From: Clostridia bacterium
Lineage (GTDB): Bacteria > Bacillota > Clostridia > Christensenellales > CAG-138
Assembly (NCBI GenBank): GCA_016296415.1
Contig: JAEDJH010000012.1
Coordinates: 1 to 25,033 of the forward strand
Reading direction: 5' to 3'
Length of the DNA stretch: 25,033 bases
Part shown: positions 12,818-20,902 of the stretch, piece after piece
How the letters are laid out: every line of letters begins with the position of its first letter
Numbering within the stretch: the first letter of the stretch is position 1
The notes under the pieces: model-generated
Database searches by the model: none
Told to the model about the DNA's origin: nothing
What the model saw: the letters and a program-made list of their open reading frames with translations, nothing else
Position numbers and translations under genes: made by a program

Positions 12818-13390
12818 ATGGACGGAAGGGGTTTATTTGCAAGGTTGCGGTCAGCTCTGAAAAAGGGGCGAAAGAGGGAATACGTTATATATATCGGACT
12901 TGCGGCGGTTGCGGTGCTTGTGTATGCGATGACGATAAACTCCGACGGCAAAGCCTCCGCACAGGGCGATAGAACGGGGATCGTCGGTGAAAGCTCTTCG
13001 GGCAGCTTTGCCACGGAGAGGGAGCTTGAGGAAAGGCTGGAGGCGATTTTATCGAAGATAAACGGCGCAGGCAAGGTGGAGGTCATGATAACGTTCGACA
13101 CCACCGAGGAGAAGGTGCCGGCGCTCAGCAGCAGCGTGCAGTCGAGCAGCTTTGAGGACGGAGGAACTTTGAACAGGAACGAAACCTCCACCCCTGCCAC
13201 GATTTCAAAAAGCGGAAGCAACGAGCCGATAGTGCTCACTCAAATATATCCAAAGGTCAGAGGCGTGATCGTTCTTGCACAGGGTGCGGACGAAATTTCC
13301 GTGAAATTGGATCTGCAGTATGCGGTTATGGCGGTTCTGGGCGTGGAGGCGGATTATATTGAGGTATTCAAGATGAGTACTCTGGAATAG
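12818..13390 (+). CDS. spoIIIAG: Stage III sporulation protein AG
   Basis: SpoIIIAG forms the large ring of the mother-cell side of the feeding-tube channel. The 190-residue product has a basic N-terminus (1-20), one membrane helix (about 22-40), and then an extracellular part. The ring-building motif is split: a helix/strand unit Leu-Glu-Ala-Ile-Leu-Ser-Lys-Ile-Asn-Gly-Ala-Gly-Lys-Val-Glu-Val (about 76-95) and a second unit beginning Tyr-Pro-Lys-Val-Arg-Gly-Val-Ile-Val (about 141-150), separated by a Ser/Thr-rich insertion as in other SpoIIIAG proteins. The ATG at 12818 is chosen over an upstream in-frame TTG (12791) because AAGGGGGCG lies just before it. With spoIIIAF truncated, AG and AH are the only RBM-containing proteins in the locus. 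Confidence 0.93.
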   Translation: MDGRGLFARLRSALKKGRKREYVIYIGLAAVAVLVYAMTINSDGKASAQGDRTGIVGESSSGSFATERELEERLEAILSKINGAGKVEVMITFDTTEEKVPALSSSVQSSSFEDGGTLNRNETSTPATISKSGSNEPIVLTQIYPKVRGVIVLAQGADEISVKLDLQYAVMAVLGVEADYIEVFKMSTLE

Positions 13391-13446
13391 AACTTTGCAC
13401 GGTGATCATCGAAAAAACAGGCGGAAGCGGAAAGGAAAGATGGAAC

Positions 13447-13977
13447 ATGAAGAACCAGGGAAAGAGCAGCAGGGCGGTCGGAATAATTATTTTGATAGCG
13501 ATTGCGCTGATTGCCGTTGTTTTTATCAATATAAAGCTGAACGAGGACAATTCGGCAAACGAGGCGGAGCAAAATGCGGGAATGACGCCCATCACGCAGG
13601 AGGATCTGAATATAGGCGCCTCGGCTGTGCTTACCGAAAACTATTTTGAATCATTCAGGGCTGTAAGAGAGGATACGAGGGAAAGGGAGATAGAGTACCT
13701 TAACCTGATAATCGGCGGCGGCGGTGACGAGGCAACGCTGGCGGATGCGAGGGAGCAGCTTGTCGAAATAGTTGACTGTATGGAAAAGGAGCTTACCATC
13801 GAGAGCCTCATAAAAGCAAAGGGCTTCGAGGATGTCGCGGTCACGTTCCACTACGGCTCGGTAAACATCATCGTGTCGGCAAATTCATTGAGCGAGGAGC
13901 AGGTTGCACAGATACTCGAGATAACAATGCGTGAAACGGGCGAGCCGGCGCAGAATATAAAGATCAGCACGCATTAA
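13447..13977 (+). CDS. spoIIIAH: Stage III sporulation protein AH
   Basis: SpoIIIAH crosses the mother-cell membrane and its extracellular ring domain binds SpoIIQ from the forespore. The 176-residue product has an N-terminal helix (about 10-29), a linker with many Asp, Glu and Asn, and a YscJ-like ring domain. That domain includes a helical part (about 55-115), then Val-Thr-Phe-His-Tyr-Gly-Ser-Val-Asn-Ile-Ile-Val (about 130-141), as in the family. A GTG at 13402 would add 15 residues, but AAAGGAAAGA before 13447 and the usual Met-Lys-Asn start favour the later ATG. It closes the spoIIIA operon. No terminator is visible before the asp23 promoter. Confidence 0.93.
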   Translation: MKNQGKSSRAVGIIILIAIALIAVVFINIKLNEDNSANEAEQNAGMTPITQEDLNIGASAVLTENYFESFRAVREDTREREIEYLNLIIGGGGDEATLADAREQLVEIVDCMEKELTIESLIKAKGFEDVAVTFHYGSVNIIVSANSLSEEQVAQILEITMRETGEPAQNIKISTH

Positions 13978-13999
13978 ACAAGCTTCGGCATAAAAATAT

Positions 14000-14027
14000 T
14001 TGCAAAAGCGGCGGTATCTGTTATAAT
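14000..14027 (+). promoter_or_regulatory. Sigma-A promoter of the asp23 operon
   Basis: TTGCAA (14000-14005), a 16-nt spacer and perfect TATAAT (14022-14027) with TG at 14019-14020 (extended -10 TGTTATAAT). A transcript from near 14034 would have a short leader with GGAGG just before the asp23 ATG at 14070. It lies directly after spoIIIAH, so vegetative expression of asp23 is separated from the sporulation operon. Confidence 0.72.
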
Positions 14028-14069
14028 TATAGCTGTCGGAAATATACACAAAAACGGAGGTAGATATAA

Positions 14070-14480
14070 ATGACAGAAAATAATACAATCGTAAACCAGG
14101 AGGCTGTTGCGGAAAAAGACGGCAAAATTATGTTTGCGTCGGATGTTGTGGCAACCATTGCCGGCATTGCCGTAACGGATGTTAAGGGAATATTCTCCAT
14201 GAGCGGCAACGTCGTAGAGGGCTTTTCCGAGATGTTCGGCAAGAAAAACCATGCCAAGGGCGTAAAGGTCGAGCTGAATGACAAAACCGCAGCGATTGAT
14301 CTGAACGTAATAGTCGAATACGGCTGCCGCATACACGAGGTATGCAAAGAGGCGCAGAAGGCCGTAAAGGATACCGTTACCACGATGACGGGTCTGGACG
14401 TTGTTGCCGTAAACGTATTTGTACAGGGAATAAACATACCCAAGACGGAGGAAGCTGCGGAGGAAACGACGCAGGCGTAA
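14070..14480 (+). CDS. Asp23/Gls24 family envelope stress protein
   Basis: A 136-residue member of the Asp23/Gls24 (DUF322) family. These small soluble proteins coat the inner face of the membrane, anchored by AmaP in Staphylococcus, and are linked to cell-envelope stress. Family features are the Ile-Ala-Gly-Ile-Ala-Val-Thr-Asp-Val-Lys-Gly segment (about 27-40), a conserved Val-Glu-Tyr-Gly strand (about 77-81), the helix with Val-Thr-Thr-Met-Thr-Gly-Leu, and a Val-Asn-Val-Phe-Val-Gln-Gly-Ile strand. The C-terminus is acidic. A strong promoter (14000-14027) and a CGGAGGTAG Shine-Dalgarno serve it. The next two genes encode the likely membrane partners. In Clostridia this family member also occurs just upstream of nusB, as here. 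Confidence 0.93.
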   Translation: MTENNTIVNQEAVAEKDGKIMFASDVVATIAGIAVTDVKGIFSMSGNVVEGFSEMFGKKNHAKGVKVELNDKTAAIDLNVIVEYGCRIHEVCKEAQKAVKDTVTTMTGLDVVAVNVFVQGINIPKTEEAAEETTQA

Positions 14481-14540
14481 GAACGCACTTACACGAGTAA
14501 AAGGCGGGCCGCACCGTGGTCTGCGGAAAGGAAGGCTGTA

Positions 14541-15092
14541 ATGAAATTGAAGCTGTTTGACCGGCTGCTGCTTACTCTGACTATGCTGGTGCTGATAGCG
14601 GTGGCGGCTGTGTTTATTATGATGTCGCTCGGCTACATCGGCAAGGACGTAATGGCTTACTGTGTGGAGCTTGCGTACTATGGCGTATATAACAAGCTGA
14701 TCGTTGCCGGCATCGGGATCGTACTGTTCCTCATTGCCGTCAGGCTGATTTATGCCTGTTGGAGAAGGATAAAGTCTCCCGCTCCCCGCACGGCCAAGGT
14801 AAAGATCGGCGACAGCGGAGCAGTGCTTATTTCAAACGAAGCCCTGAACGCCATGATACAGCGCTACTGCAGGCAAAGGCAGGAGCTTAAAGACCTCGAA
14901 ACGGCAATTTTTACCGAAGAAGAGGGGATGCGCATAAGCATCAAGGCTGTCCTTATGCCCGAGGTTATAATACCCGAATTTGTGTCGGGACTGCAGGCGG
15001 GGCTTAAGGAATATGTTGAAAGGTGCTCCGGCGTAAACGTTACCGATATCGGCGTGCTGGTGGTGGACGCTTTGCCAAAGCGCAATGGGTGA
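14541..15092 (+). CDS. amaP: Alkaline shock response membrane anchor protein AmaP
   Basis: AmaP anchors Asp23 to the membrane. The 183-residue product has two membrane helices (about 9-30 and 52-72) with basic residues after the second. A soluble Asp23-like region follows (about 80-180), with strands around Ile-Ser-Ile-Lys-Ala-Val-Leu and Val-Asn-Val-Thr-Asp-Ile-Gly-Val-Leu-Val. This matches the two-helix plus DUF322-like layout of AmaP. GGAAAGGAAGG is the Shine-Dalgarno, and the 60-nt gap from asp23 contains only a small CCGCA-TGCGG inverted repeat (14509-14526). It overlaps the next small gene by a few bases. Confidence 0.85.
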   Translation: MKLKLFDRLLLTLTMLVLIAVAAVFIMMSLGYIGKDVMAYCVELAYYGVYNKLIVAGIGIVLFLIAVRLIYACWRRIKSPAPRTAKVKIGDSGAVLISNEALNAMIQRYCRQRQELKDLETAIFTEEEGMRISIKAVLMPEVIIPEFVSGLQAGLKEYVERCSGVNVTDIGVLVVDALPKRNG

Positions 15093-15306
15093 TACTATGG
15101 AAGAATTTGCAAAAAAACATAAGTGGAAGATCTTACTTGTTGCGGGCGGTATAATTTTTGTAATACTTTGCGCCCTTATCGGATGGTGGGCGCTGCCCGT
15201 AACCTTGTTCCTGCTGCTGTGCTACTTTGTTGGTAAGTGCATGGATGACGGCGGCATGACAAAGGTGAAGGATTTTTTCAAAGGATTGTTTGCCGACAGA
15301 GAATAA
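15085..15306 (+). CDS. DUF2273-like small membrane protein
   Basis: A 73-residue protein with a basic N-terminus (His-Lys-Trp-Lys), two close hydrophobic segments (about 17-32 and 35-50) and a Lys/Asp-rich tail. This matches the small integral membrane proteins (DUF2273) encoded next to asp23 and amaP in many Firmicutes, which probably work in the same membrane-associated complex. Two start codons are possible: 15085, overlapping amaP by 8 nt, and ATG 15097 four codons later. Neither has a strong Shine-Dalgarno, so translational coupling is likely. Confidence 0.8.
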   Translation: MGDTMEEFAKKHKWKILLVAGGIIFVILCALIGWWALPVTLFLLLCYFVGKCMDDGGMTKVKDFFKGLFADRE

Positions 15307-15358
15307 AATGCCAAAGGGCGGCAAACGGTCTTTTTTGTACAAAAGCAGGAGGAACTTT

Positions 15359-15766
15359 ATGAGCAGGAGAACTGCGCGTGAGGTCGCAATGAAGCTGGCG
15401 TTTGCCAACTTGTTCGGCTGCGAGGATACTTATGAGGCTGTGCTCGAGAAGTCCGGCATAGATGAAAAACCCGGTGAGCAGGACGTTCGGTTTGCCGAAG
15501 AGCTGCTTGACGGTATAAAGCTCAATGCAGATGAGATCGATGCAAAAATCGAGGAGCTTGCGATAGACTGGACCGTGGAAAGGATGCCGAGGGTCGATTT
15601 AAGCATACTCCGTGTTGCCATTTACGAAATTTGTTACAGGCAGGAGATACCCAGCAGCGTCTCGATCAACGAAGCGGTGGAGCTTGCAAAACAATTCGGC
15701 GGCGAGAATTCCGCACCGTTTATCAATGGGCTCTTGGGTGCATTGGTAAGGCGGATGGAAAGCTGA
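15359..15766 (+). CDS. nusB: Transcription antitermination factor NusB
   Basis: NusB binds boxA RNA with NusE and helps transcription of rRNA operons. The 135-residue product is all-helical and has the family opening Ser-Arg-Arg-x-Ala-Arg-Glu-Val-Ala-Met-Lys (2-12), which contacts RNA. Conserved motifs later are Ile-Asp-Trp-Thr-Val-Glu-Arg-Met-Pro-Arg-Val-Asp-Leu-Ser-Ile-Leu-Arg, Ile-Pro-x-Ser-Val-Ser-Ile-Asn-Glu-Ala-Val-Glu-Leu-Ala and Phe-Ile-Asn-Gly-Leu-Leu. AGGAGGA (15347-15353) fixes the ATG at 15359; the frame is open further upstream. The next gene starts 2 nt after its stop. Confidence 0.96.
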   Translation: MSRRTAREVAMKLAFANLFGCEDTYEAVLEKSGIDEKPGEQDVRFAEELLDGIKLNADEIDAKIEELAIDWTVERMPRVDLSILRVAIYEICYRQEIPSSVSINEAVELAKQFGGENSAPFINGLLGALVRRMES

Positions 15767-15768
15767 AA

Positions 15769-16704
15769 ATGCTTTTTCTCGGAATTGATACGAGCTGCTA
15801 CACAACGTCCCTTGCCGGAGTGAGCGAGAACGATATTGTTTTTGATGAGCGTATCGTATTGCAGGTCAAGTCGGGCGAAAGAGGATTGCGTCAAAGCGAG
15901 GCCGTGTTCCAGCATGTAAGGAATATGCAGACGCTCATTGACCGCGTCAGCCTCGACTGCGGAGTCGAAGCAGTCGGAGTAAGTAAATATCCAAGACCGG
16001 CAGAGGAATCCTATATGCCGGTTTTTGTCGTTGGACAAACAGTAGCGACTGCGCTCTCGGCGGCCGCATCTGCGAAGCTGTTTTACACCTCGCATCAGCA
16101 GGGGCATATACGTGCGGCGCTTGTGGGCAACGAGAGGCTGCTTGGCGGGGAATTTATTGCCATGCACCTTTCGGGAGGCACCACAGAGCTTCTTTTGGTG
16201 GGAAAAATGGGCGAAATCGAGCTCATCGGCGGTTGCTCGGATCTGCACGCAGGGCAGCTTGTTGACCGGGTCGGCGTGCTTTTGAAGTGCCCGTTCCCGT
16301 GCGGAAAGCACATGGAAACGCTTGCGCTCAAGGCCGGAAAGGGTGCAATCTCCATACCGAGCTGCGTAAGGGGGCTTGAATGCTCCTTGTCGGGTGCGGA
16401 AACAAAGATACAAAGGGAGTACATTGGAAAGGACAGCGGCGAAATAGCCTACTCCGTTTATGACTTGCTTGCGAGGACGTTTTCGAAGCTTATGCTGAAT
16501 GCTGCCGATGCAACCGGAAAGAACAGGTTTTTGCTTGCCGGCGGTGTGGCTTCGAGCCTGCTGCTTAGGCAGATGCTCAATGAAAGGCTCAGAAAAAAGG
16601 GGCTTGAGGTATTTTATTCAAGACCCGAACTGGCATCGGACAACGCCGTTGGCGCAGCTTTATTGTGCCGTGATGCAATGAGGCATGAAGGGTGGTACGC
16701 ATGA
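15769..16704 (+). CDS. Kae1/TsaD-like protein (paralogue type), possible metal-binding sugar kinase-fold enzyme
   Basis: The 311-residue product has the Kae1/TsaD fold (ASKHA superfamily). True TsaD makes the t6A modification of tRNA with TsaB and TsaE. The start Leu-Phe-Leu-Gly-Ile-Asp-Thr-Ser-Cys-Tyr-Thr-Thr-Ser is family-like. The metal-binding His-x3-His is present (His109, His113) in Ser-His-Gln-Gln-Gly-His, as are Leu-Ser-Gly-Gly-Thr-Thr (134-139), Asp166, and Ser-Asp-Asn-Ala (290-293) with a third possible metal ligand at Asp291. The protein is shorter and more divergent than standard TsaD (about 340), and sits between nusB and xseA rather than with tsaB or tsaE. I therefore call it a paralogue. 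Whether it replaces TsaD cannot be told without the rest of the genome. It overlaps xseA by 4 nt. Confidence 0.8.
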   Translation: MLFLGIDTSCYTTSLAGVSENDIVFDERIVLQVKSGERGLRQSEAVFQHVRNMQTLIDRVSLDCGVEAVGVSKYPRPAEESYMPVFVVGQTVATALSAAASAKLFYTSHQQGHIRAALVGNERLLGGEFIAMHLSGGTTELLLVGKMGEIELIGGCSDLHAGQLVDRVGVLLKCPFPCGKHMETLALKAGKGAISIPSCVRGLECSLSGAETKIQREYIGKDSGEIAYSVYDLLARTFSKLMLNAADATGKNRFLLAGGVASSLLLRQMLNERLRKKGLEVFYSRPELASDNAVGAALLCRDAMRHEGWYA

Positions 16705-17930
16705 GCGGAGAGTATGTTCTGAGCGTAACACAGCTGAACGAATATGCGGCGAACCTGCTGCGCAGGGACTTCCTTTTGAAGAACGTCGCTGTGTGCGGAG
16801 AGGTTTCGGGCTTAAAAAAGCATTCCTCGGGACATATTTACTTTTCGGTCAAGGATGAAAATGCACTTGTGCGTTGCGTTATGTTCAAGCAGGATGCACT
16901 GTCGGGGCTAAAATGCAGTATTGCCGACGGAATGTTCGTTACCGTACGCGGATATGTTACGATATACACCAGGGACGGGCAGTTTCAGATAAACGCCTCC
17001 TCGGTGGAGGGCGCAGGCAACGGCGAGCTGTATGAAAGGTTTTTGATGCTCAAGTCCGGGCTCGAGAAAGAGGGACTGTTTGACAGGGAACACAAGAAGC
17101 CCCTTCCGTTTCTTCCAAACTGCATAGGCGTTGTAACCTCGGAAACCGGAGCGGTAATAAGGGACATACGGAGCGTAACCCAAAGGCGCTTTCCGAATAT
17201 GCCCATTATACTGGCACCCGCAAAGGTGCAGGGCGACGGTGCGGCAAAAGAAATAGTAGAGGGCATAAAAAAGCTCGACGGTATGGAGGAAATTGACGTA
17301 ATAATCGTCGGGCGAGGCGGCGGAAGTATGGAGGATCTGTGGACGTTCAACGATGAATCGGTGGCAAGGGCAATTTTTGAGTGTAAGACGCCCATTGTCA
17401 GTGCGGTAGGACATGAAACGGACTTCACGATCGCCGATTTTGTTGCGGATCTGCGTGCCCCCACGCCATCGGCGGCTGCCGAGCTTTGCGTTCCGCTGTA
17501 TGACGGTCTTACGGAGCGCATAGAGCAGCAGACGGAAATGCTGGAAAGATACTGCGCCGCAAAACTGAAAAGCTGTGAGGCCGAGATACGCACGCTTGTG
17601 GGTGGAGTCGGGCAGGCGGTCTATTCGATAGATAGAGAGAAGCAAAGGGCTTCGTATGCGGTCGATGAGCTGAAGCGAGCCGCACAGACCAAGCTCGACA
17701 GGGAGAAGGCGGCTTTTGAACGGCTGATTGCGGAGTACAATGCGCTGAACCCGTTCGGAGTGCTGAAACGAGGGTATTCGATCGTTCGGCATAACGGAAT
17801 GTGCGTAACCGATGCGCTTGAATTGAAAGAAAACGACAGAATTGATATAATAATGGCAAACGGAGGTCTTGAGGCCGTTGTTGCCGAGGTTAAGAGAGGT
17901 GGAACAAATGCCGAAGAAGCTGACGTATGA
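16701..17930 (+). CDS. xseA: Exodeoxyribonuclease VII large subunit
   Basis: XseA is the catalytic subunit of exonuclease VII, which degrades single-stranded DNA from both ends. The 409-residue product has an N-terminal OB-fold (about 1-100, with Val-Cys-Gly-Glu-Val-Ser-Gly and His-Ile-Tyr-Phe-Ser-Val-Lys-Asp). The catalytic domain includes Val-Thr-Ser-Glu-Thr-Gly-Ala-Val-Ile-Arg-Asp, Gly-Arg-Gly-Gly-Gly-Ser and Val-Gly-His-Glu-Thr-Asp-Phe-Thr, plus Arg-Ala-Pro-Thr-Pro-Ser-Ala-Ala-Ala. A long coiled-coil region and a C-terminal Pro-Phe-Gly-Val-Leu-Lys-Arg-Gly-Tyr motif follow. The ATG at 16701 overlaps the stop of the previous gene; a GTG at 16692 is a weaker option. It overlaps xseB by 23 nt. 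Confidence 0.96.
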   Translation: MSGEYVLSVTQLNEYAANLLRRDFLLKNVAVCGEVSGLKKHSSGHIYFSVKDENALVRCVMFKQDALSGLKCSIADGMFVTVRGYVTIYTRDGQFQINASSVEGAGNGELYERFLMLKSGLEKEGLFDREHKKPLPFLPNCIGVVTSETGAVIRDIRSVTQRRFPNMPIILAPAKVQGDGAAKEIVEGIKKLDGMEEIDVIIVGRGGGSMEDLWTFNDESVARAIFECKTPIVSAVGHETDFTIADFVADLRAPTPSAAAELCVPLYDGLTERIEQQTEMLERYCAAKLKSCEAEIRTLVGGVGQAVYSIDREKQRASYAVDELKRAAQTKLDREKAAFERLIAEYNALNPFGVLKRGYSIVRHNGMCVTDALELKENDRIDIIMANGGLEAVVAEVKRGGTNAEEADV

Positions 17931-18123
17931 AAATGCGATCGCCGAGCTGGAGCTGATAAACAAGCGGCTTTCGGAGGAAGGCGTGGGACTGGATGACATG
18001 ATAAAGCTGTACGAACGGGGAATGGAGCTTGCGGCGGTTTGCACAAAGCGCCTTAACGAATACGGCGACAGGATGCAGGCCGTGAAAGAAAAATACAACA
18101 AAGAGATGAACGAAAATGAGTAA
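17908..18123 (+). CDS. xseB: Exodeoxyribonuclease VII small subunit
   Basis: XseB binds the coiled-coil of XseA and completes exonuclease VII. The 71-residue product has the family pattern Leu-Thr-Tyr-Glu-Asn-Ala-Ile-Ala-Glu-Leu-Glu near the N-terminus, then Leu-Asp-Asp-Met-Ile-Lys-Leu-Tyr-Glu-Arg-Gly, and a helical charged C-terminus. AGGTGG upstream supports the ATG at 17908. The frame is open from 17869. It overlaps xseA by 23 nt and ispA by 8 nt. Confidence 0.94.
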   Translation: MPKKLTYENAIAELELINKRLSEEGVGLDDMIKLYERGMELAAVCTKRLNEYGDRMQAVKEKYNKEMNENE

Positions 18124-19006
18124 TTTCGATGAAAAGATTGTCGAATACAAGTCTGTTTTGGAGCCGAAGCTGCAAACCTTGATCGAGCAGGCGGATATAC
18201 CCGAGGAGCTGAAGGAAGCCATGCTTTACAGCGTAATGGCGGGCGGGAAGCGCCTCAGGGGAAGTCTGCTTCTGCATTGCTGCGGACTGTTCGGCGGAAA
18301 TACGGAAGAAGCGCTGCCGCTTGCGTGCGCCATAGAGATGGTGCATACATATTCGCTGATACACGACGATTTGCCGGCGATGGACAATGACGATTTCAGG
18401 CGGGGCAAGCCCTCCAACCATAAGGTATTCGGGGAGGCTGCCGCCATTCTTGCGGGGGACGCATTGCTGTCGTTTGCCTTTGAAACGATGATGAATGCCA
18501 TTATAGCCAACGGCTACGGCAAACACCTGACGGATGCAGCGGCATATTTGACAAAAGCGCTCGGGGCGTCAGGTATGGTTGCCGGACAGGTACTCGATAT
18601 GCGGCAGGAGAAAAACGCCGATGAGAGCGAGATTATGCTCAAAAGCATACATGAGAAAAAGACGGGTGCAATTATCGAGGCTTCCGTTGTCGCGGGCTGT
18701 ATGACGGCCCGTGCGGACAAAAAAACGATAGAGGCGCTTTCCGAGTATGGCAGACTGTTCGGACTTTTGTTCCAGATAACGGACGATATACTCGATGTGA
18801 CGGGCAATATAGAGGAACTCGGAAAGAGTACGGGCAAGGACAAAAACTCCGGAAAACTGACCTATGTTAAGCTGTTTGGGTTGGAAGGTGCAAGGGATCT
18901 TGCGGCGGCTGTTGCCGTGCAGGCGAAGGACTGCATACGAAATATAGGCGTGTCCGATGGCTTCCTTTCGGAGCTTATAGACTTTACGCTGGTAAGAACC
19001 TTCTGA
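18116..19006 (+). CDS. ispA: Polyprenyl (farnesyl) diphosphate synthase
   Basis: This 296-residue trans-prenyltransferase condenses IPP with allylic diphosphates, giving C15 (perhaps C20) diphosphate for quinone or undecaprenyl synthesis. The first Asp-rich motif is Asp84-Asp85-x4-Asp90 (Asp-Asp-Leu-Pro-Ala-Met-Asp-Asn-Asp-Asp). The second is Asp-Asp-Ile-Leu-Asp at 223-227. Gly-Gly-Lys-Arg-Leu-Arg (about 43-48) and His-Glu-Lys-Lys-Thr-Gly (about 180) are intact. The length and two residues between the first two and last Asp pairs fit IspA-type enzymes. It sits in the usual xseB-ispA-dxs block and is followed 18 nt later by dxs. Confidence 0.94.
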   Translation: MSNFDEKIVEYKSVLEPKLQTLIEQADIPEELKEAMLYSVMAGGKRLRGSLLLHCCGLFGGNTEEALPLACAIEMVHTYSLIHDDLPAMDNDDFRRGKPSNHKVFGEAAAILAGDALLSFAFETMMNAIIANGYGKHLTDAAAYLTKALGASGMVAGQVLDMRQEKNADESEIMLKSIHEKKTGAIIEASVVAGCMTARADKKTIEALSEYGRLFGLLFQITDDILDVTGNIEELGKSTGKDKNSGKLTYVKLFGLEGARDLAAAVAVQAKDCIRNIGVSDGFLSELIDFTLVRTF

Positions 19007-19024
19007 TACGATTGTGGTGCTAAG

Positions 19025-20902
19025 ATGACGGAATACAAGCTGCTCGAACAAATAAACTGTATAGACGATTTTAAAAGCATGCCTAAGGAGACTTACGCCG
19101 AGCTTGCCGGTGAGATCCGCAGCTTTATGGTGGAGTGCGTTTCCAAAAACGGAGGGCATCTTGCTTCGAACCTCGGTGTAGTGGAGCTTACGATGGCGCT
19201 TCACAAGGTATTTGATTCCCCTAAGGACAAGCTGATTTTCGACGTCGGACACCAGGGATATGTTCATAAACTGCTTACAGGCAGATACAGCGGCTTTAAA
19301 AAACTTAGAAAGCGCGGCGGAGTCAGCGGCTTTTTGAAACGGGAAGAAAGCGAGCACGACGCATTCAACGCCGGTCATGCAAGTACCTCCGTTTCAGCCG
19401 CATTGGGTATGCTCAGGGCAAATAAGCTCATGGGCAGGGAGGGGCATGTTGTAGCGGTCATAGGCGACGGCTCCCTGACGGGAGGCATGGCCTTTGAGGC
19501 ACTTGACGATGCCGGAAGAAGCAAGCTTCCGCTTATTGTTGTCATAAACGATAACGAGATGGCAATTTCCGGAAATGTTGGAGCGATGTACAGGCACCTT
19601 AGCCGGATCCGTTCAAGCAAGCGATATTTGCTTTTTAAGAGGCGTACACAGAGCAATCTCCTTAAAACGAAGCTCGGCTCCTTGATAGCACCCAAGCTGC
19701 TTAAGCTCAAAAACAGAATCAAGTATTTTATCCTGCCCAACAATATTTTGTTTGAAGCGCTCGGCTTTACGTATTTGGGCCCCGTTGACGGACACGACAT
19801 GGATGAGCTTGTTGAGGTGTTTAACCGAGTGAAAAATTTCCGCTATCCCGTGGTGGTTCACGTTTTGACCAAGAAGGGGAAGGGGTATGACCACGCCGAG
19901 AATAATCCCGAAAAATTCCACGGTATAGGCGCATTCGATATTGAAACGGGCGAAACGCCGAAAGCGACCAAATTGAGCAATTCAAAGGTTTTCGGCGACA
20001 CAGTGACGGCACTGGCCAAAGAGCGTGAGGATATATGCGCCATTACCGCAGCGATGCCGACAGGTACGGGACTTTCCGAATTTGCGAAAAAATTCCCCGA
20101 AAGATTTTTTGACGTCGGTATTGCGGAACAGCACGCCGTTACGATGGCGGCGGGAATGGCGGCGTCGGGTATGCGTCCGATTGTTGCGATATATTCAACG
20201 TTTATGCAGCGCTGCTATGACCAGATTTTGCATGACGTTTGTCTTCAGCGCCTGCCGGTGCTGCTTGCAATCGACAGGGCGGGTCTTGTCGGAGAGGATG
20301 GCGAAACGCATCACGGCATAAACGACATTGCCTATCTTGCGCACGCACCCAACATGACGATATACTCGCCCTCCACCCAGAACGAGCTTCGAAGCATGCT
20401 TAGGGATGCCGTGCGGAGGGATATGCCATGTGCGATAAGATATAACCGAGGCTCCCTGCCGGAAGGCGATGACGGGGAGGCTCCGATTGAATACGGAAAA
20501 TGGGTCGTTGAAAAATCGCTGGAGCAAGTGACCGTGATCGCTACGGGCAGGCTGGTGCATAGGGCGCTGCAGACCGCCTTGGAGCTGAAAGCCGAGGGAA
20601 GGGAAATAGGCGTCATAAACGCAAGGTTTATAAAGCCCATGGACCGGGATCTTCTCGATTCGCTTAAAGGCAGGGTGAAAACGGTAGTTACCGTTGAGGA
20701 CGGAACGGTTGTGAACGGCTTTGGCGCAATGGTTTCTTCGTATTATTCCTGCAGCGGTATAGGCGTTTTGACAAAGGGGATACCCGACAGGATAATTCCG
20801 CAGGCTTCCATTGCCGAGCAGGACGTTGAATGCGGACTTGACGTGGGGTCGCTGAAAAAGATGTTGACGGAGGTTATGGATGAAACTGCGGGCAGATGTT
20901 AG
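19025..20902 (+). CDS. dxs: 1-deoxy-D-xylulose-5-phosphate synthase
   Basis: Dxs joins pyruvate and glyceraldehyde 3-phosphate, using thiamine diphosphate, in the first step of the MEP pathway. The 625-residue product has the cofactor-binding Gly-Asp-Gly-Ser-Leu-Thr-Gly-Gly (about 147-154) and Asn-Asp-Asn-Glu-Met-Ala-Ile-Ser. His-Leu-Ala-Ser-Asn-Leu-Gly-Val near the N-terminus, Gly-Pro-Val-Asp-Gly-His-Asp and Asp-Val-Gly-Ile-Ala-Glu-Gln-His-Ala (catalytic Glu near 368) follow. The motif Gly-Glu-Asp-Gly-Glu-Thr-His-His-Gly differs slightly from the usual Asp-Gly-Pro-Thr-His. The Shine-Dalgarno is weak. Together with the fused ispH and ispA, it puts three isoprenoid genes in one window. It overlaps tlyA by 23 nt. 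Confidence 0.96.
   Translation: MTEYKLLEQINCIDDFKSMPKETYAELAGEIRSFMVECVSKNGGHLASNLGVVELTMALHKVFDSPKDKLIFDVGHQGYVHKLLTGRYSGFKKLRKRGGVSGFLKREESEHDAFNAGHASTSVSAALGMLRANKLMGREGHVVAVIGDGSLTGGMAFEALDDAGRSKLPLIVVINDNEMAISGNVGAMYRHLSRIRSSKRYLLFKRRTQSNLLKTKLGSLIAPKLLKLKNRIKYFILPNNILFEALGFTYLGPVDGHDMDELVEVFNRVKNFRYPVVVHVLTKKGKGYDHAENNPEKFHGIGAFDIETGETPKATKLSNSKVFGDTVTALAKEREDICAITAAMPTGTGLSEFAKKFPERFFDVGIAEQHAVTMAAGMAASGMRPIVAIYSTFMQRCYDQILHDVCLQRLPVLLAIDRAGLVGEDGETHHGINDIAYLAHAPNMTIYSPSTQNELRSMLRDAVRRDMPCAIRYNRGSLPEGDDGEAPIEYGKWVVEKSLEQVTVIATGRLVHRALQTALELKAEGREIGVINARFIKPMDRDLLDSLKGRVKTVVTVEDGTVVNGFGAMVSSYYSCSGIGVLTKGIPDRIIPQASIAEQDVECGLDVGSLKKMLTEVMDETAGRC

Noticed and set aside
15307..15358. Terminator before nusB
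   Set aside because: A TTTTTT run is present near 15331, but no stem of useful length precedes it.
16908..18101. 397-codon minus-strand open frame opposite xseA
   Set aside because: Shadow of xseA and xseB, both confidently identified on the plus strand.
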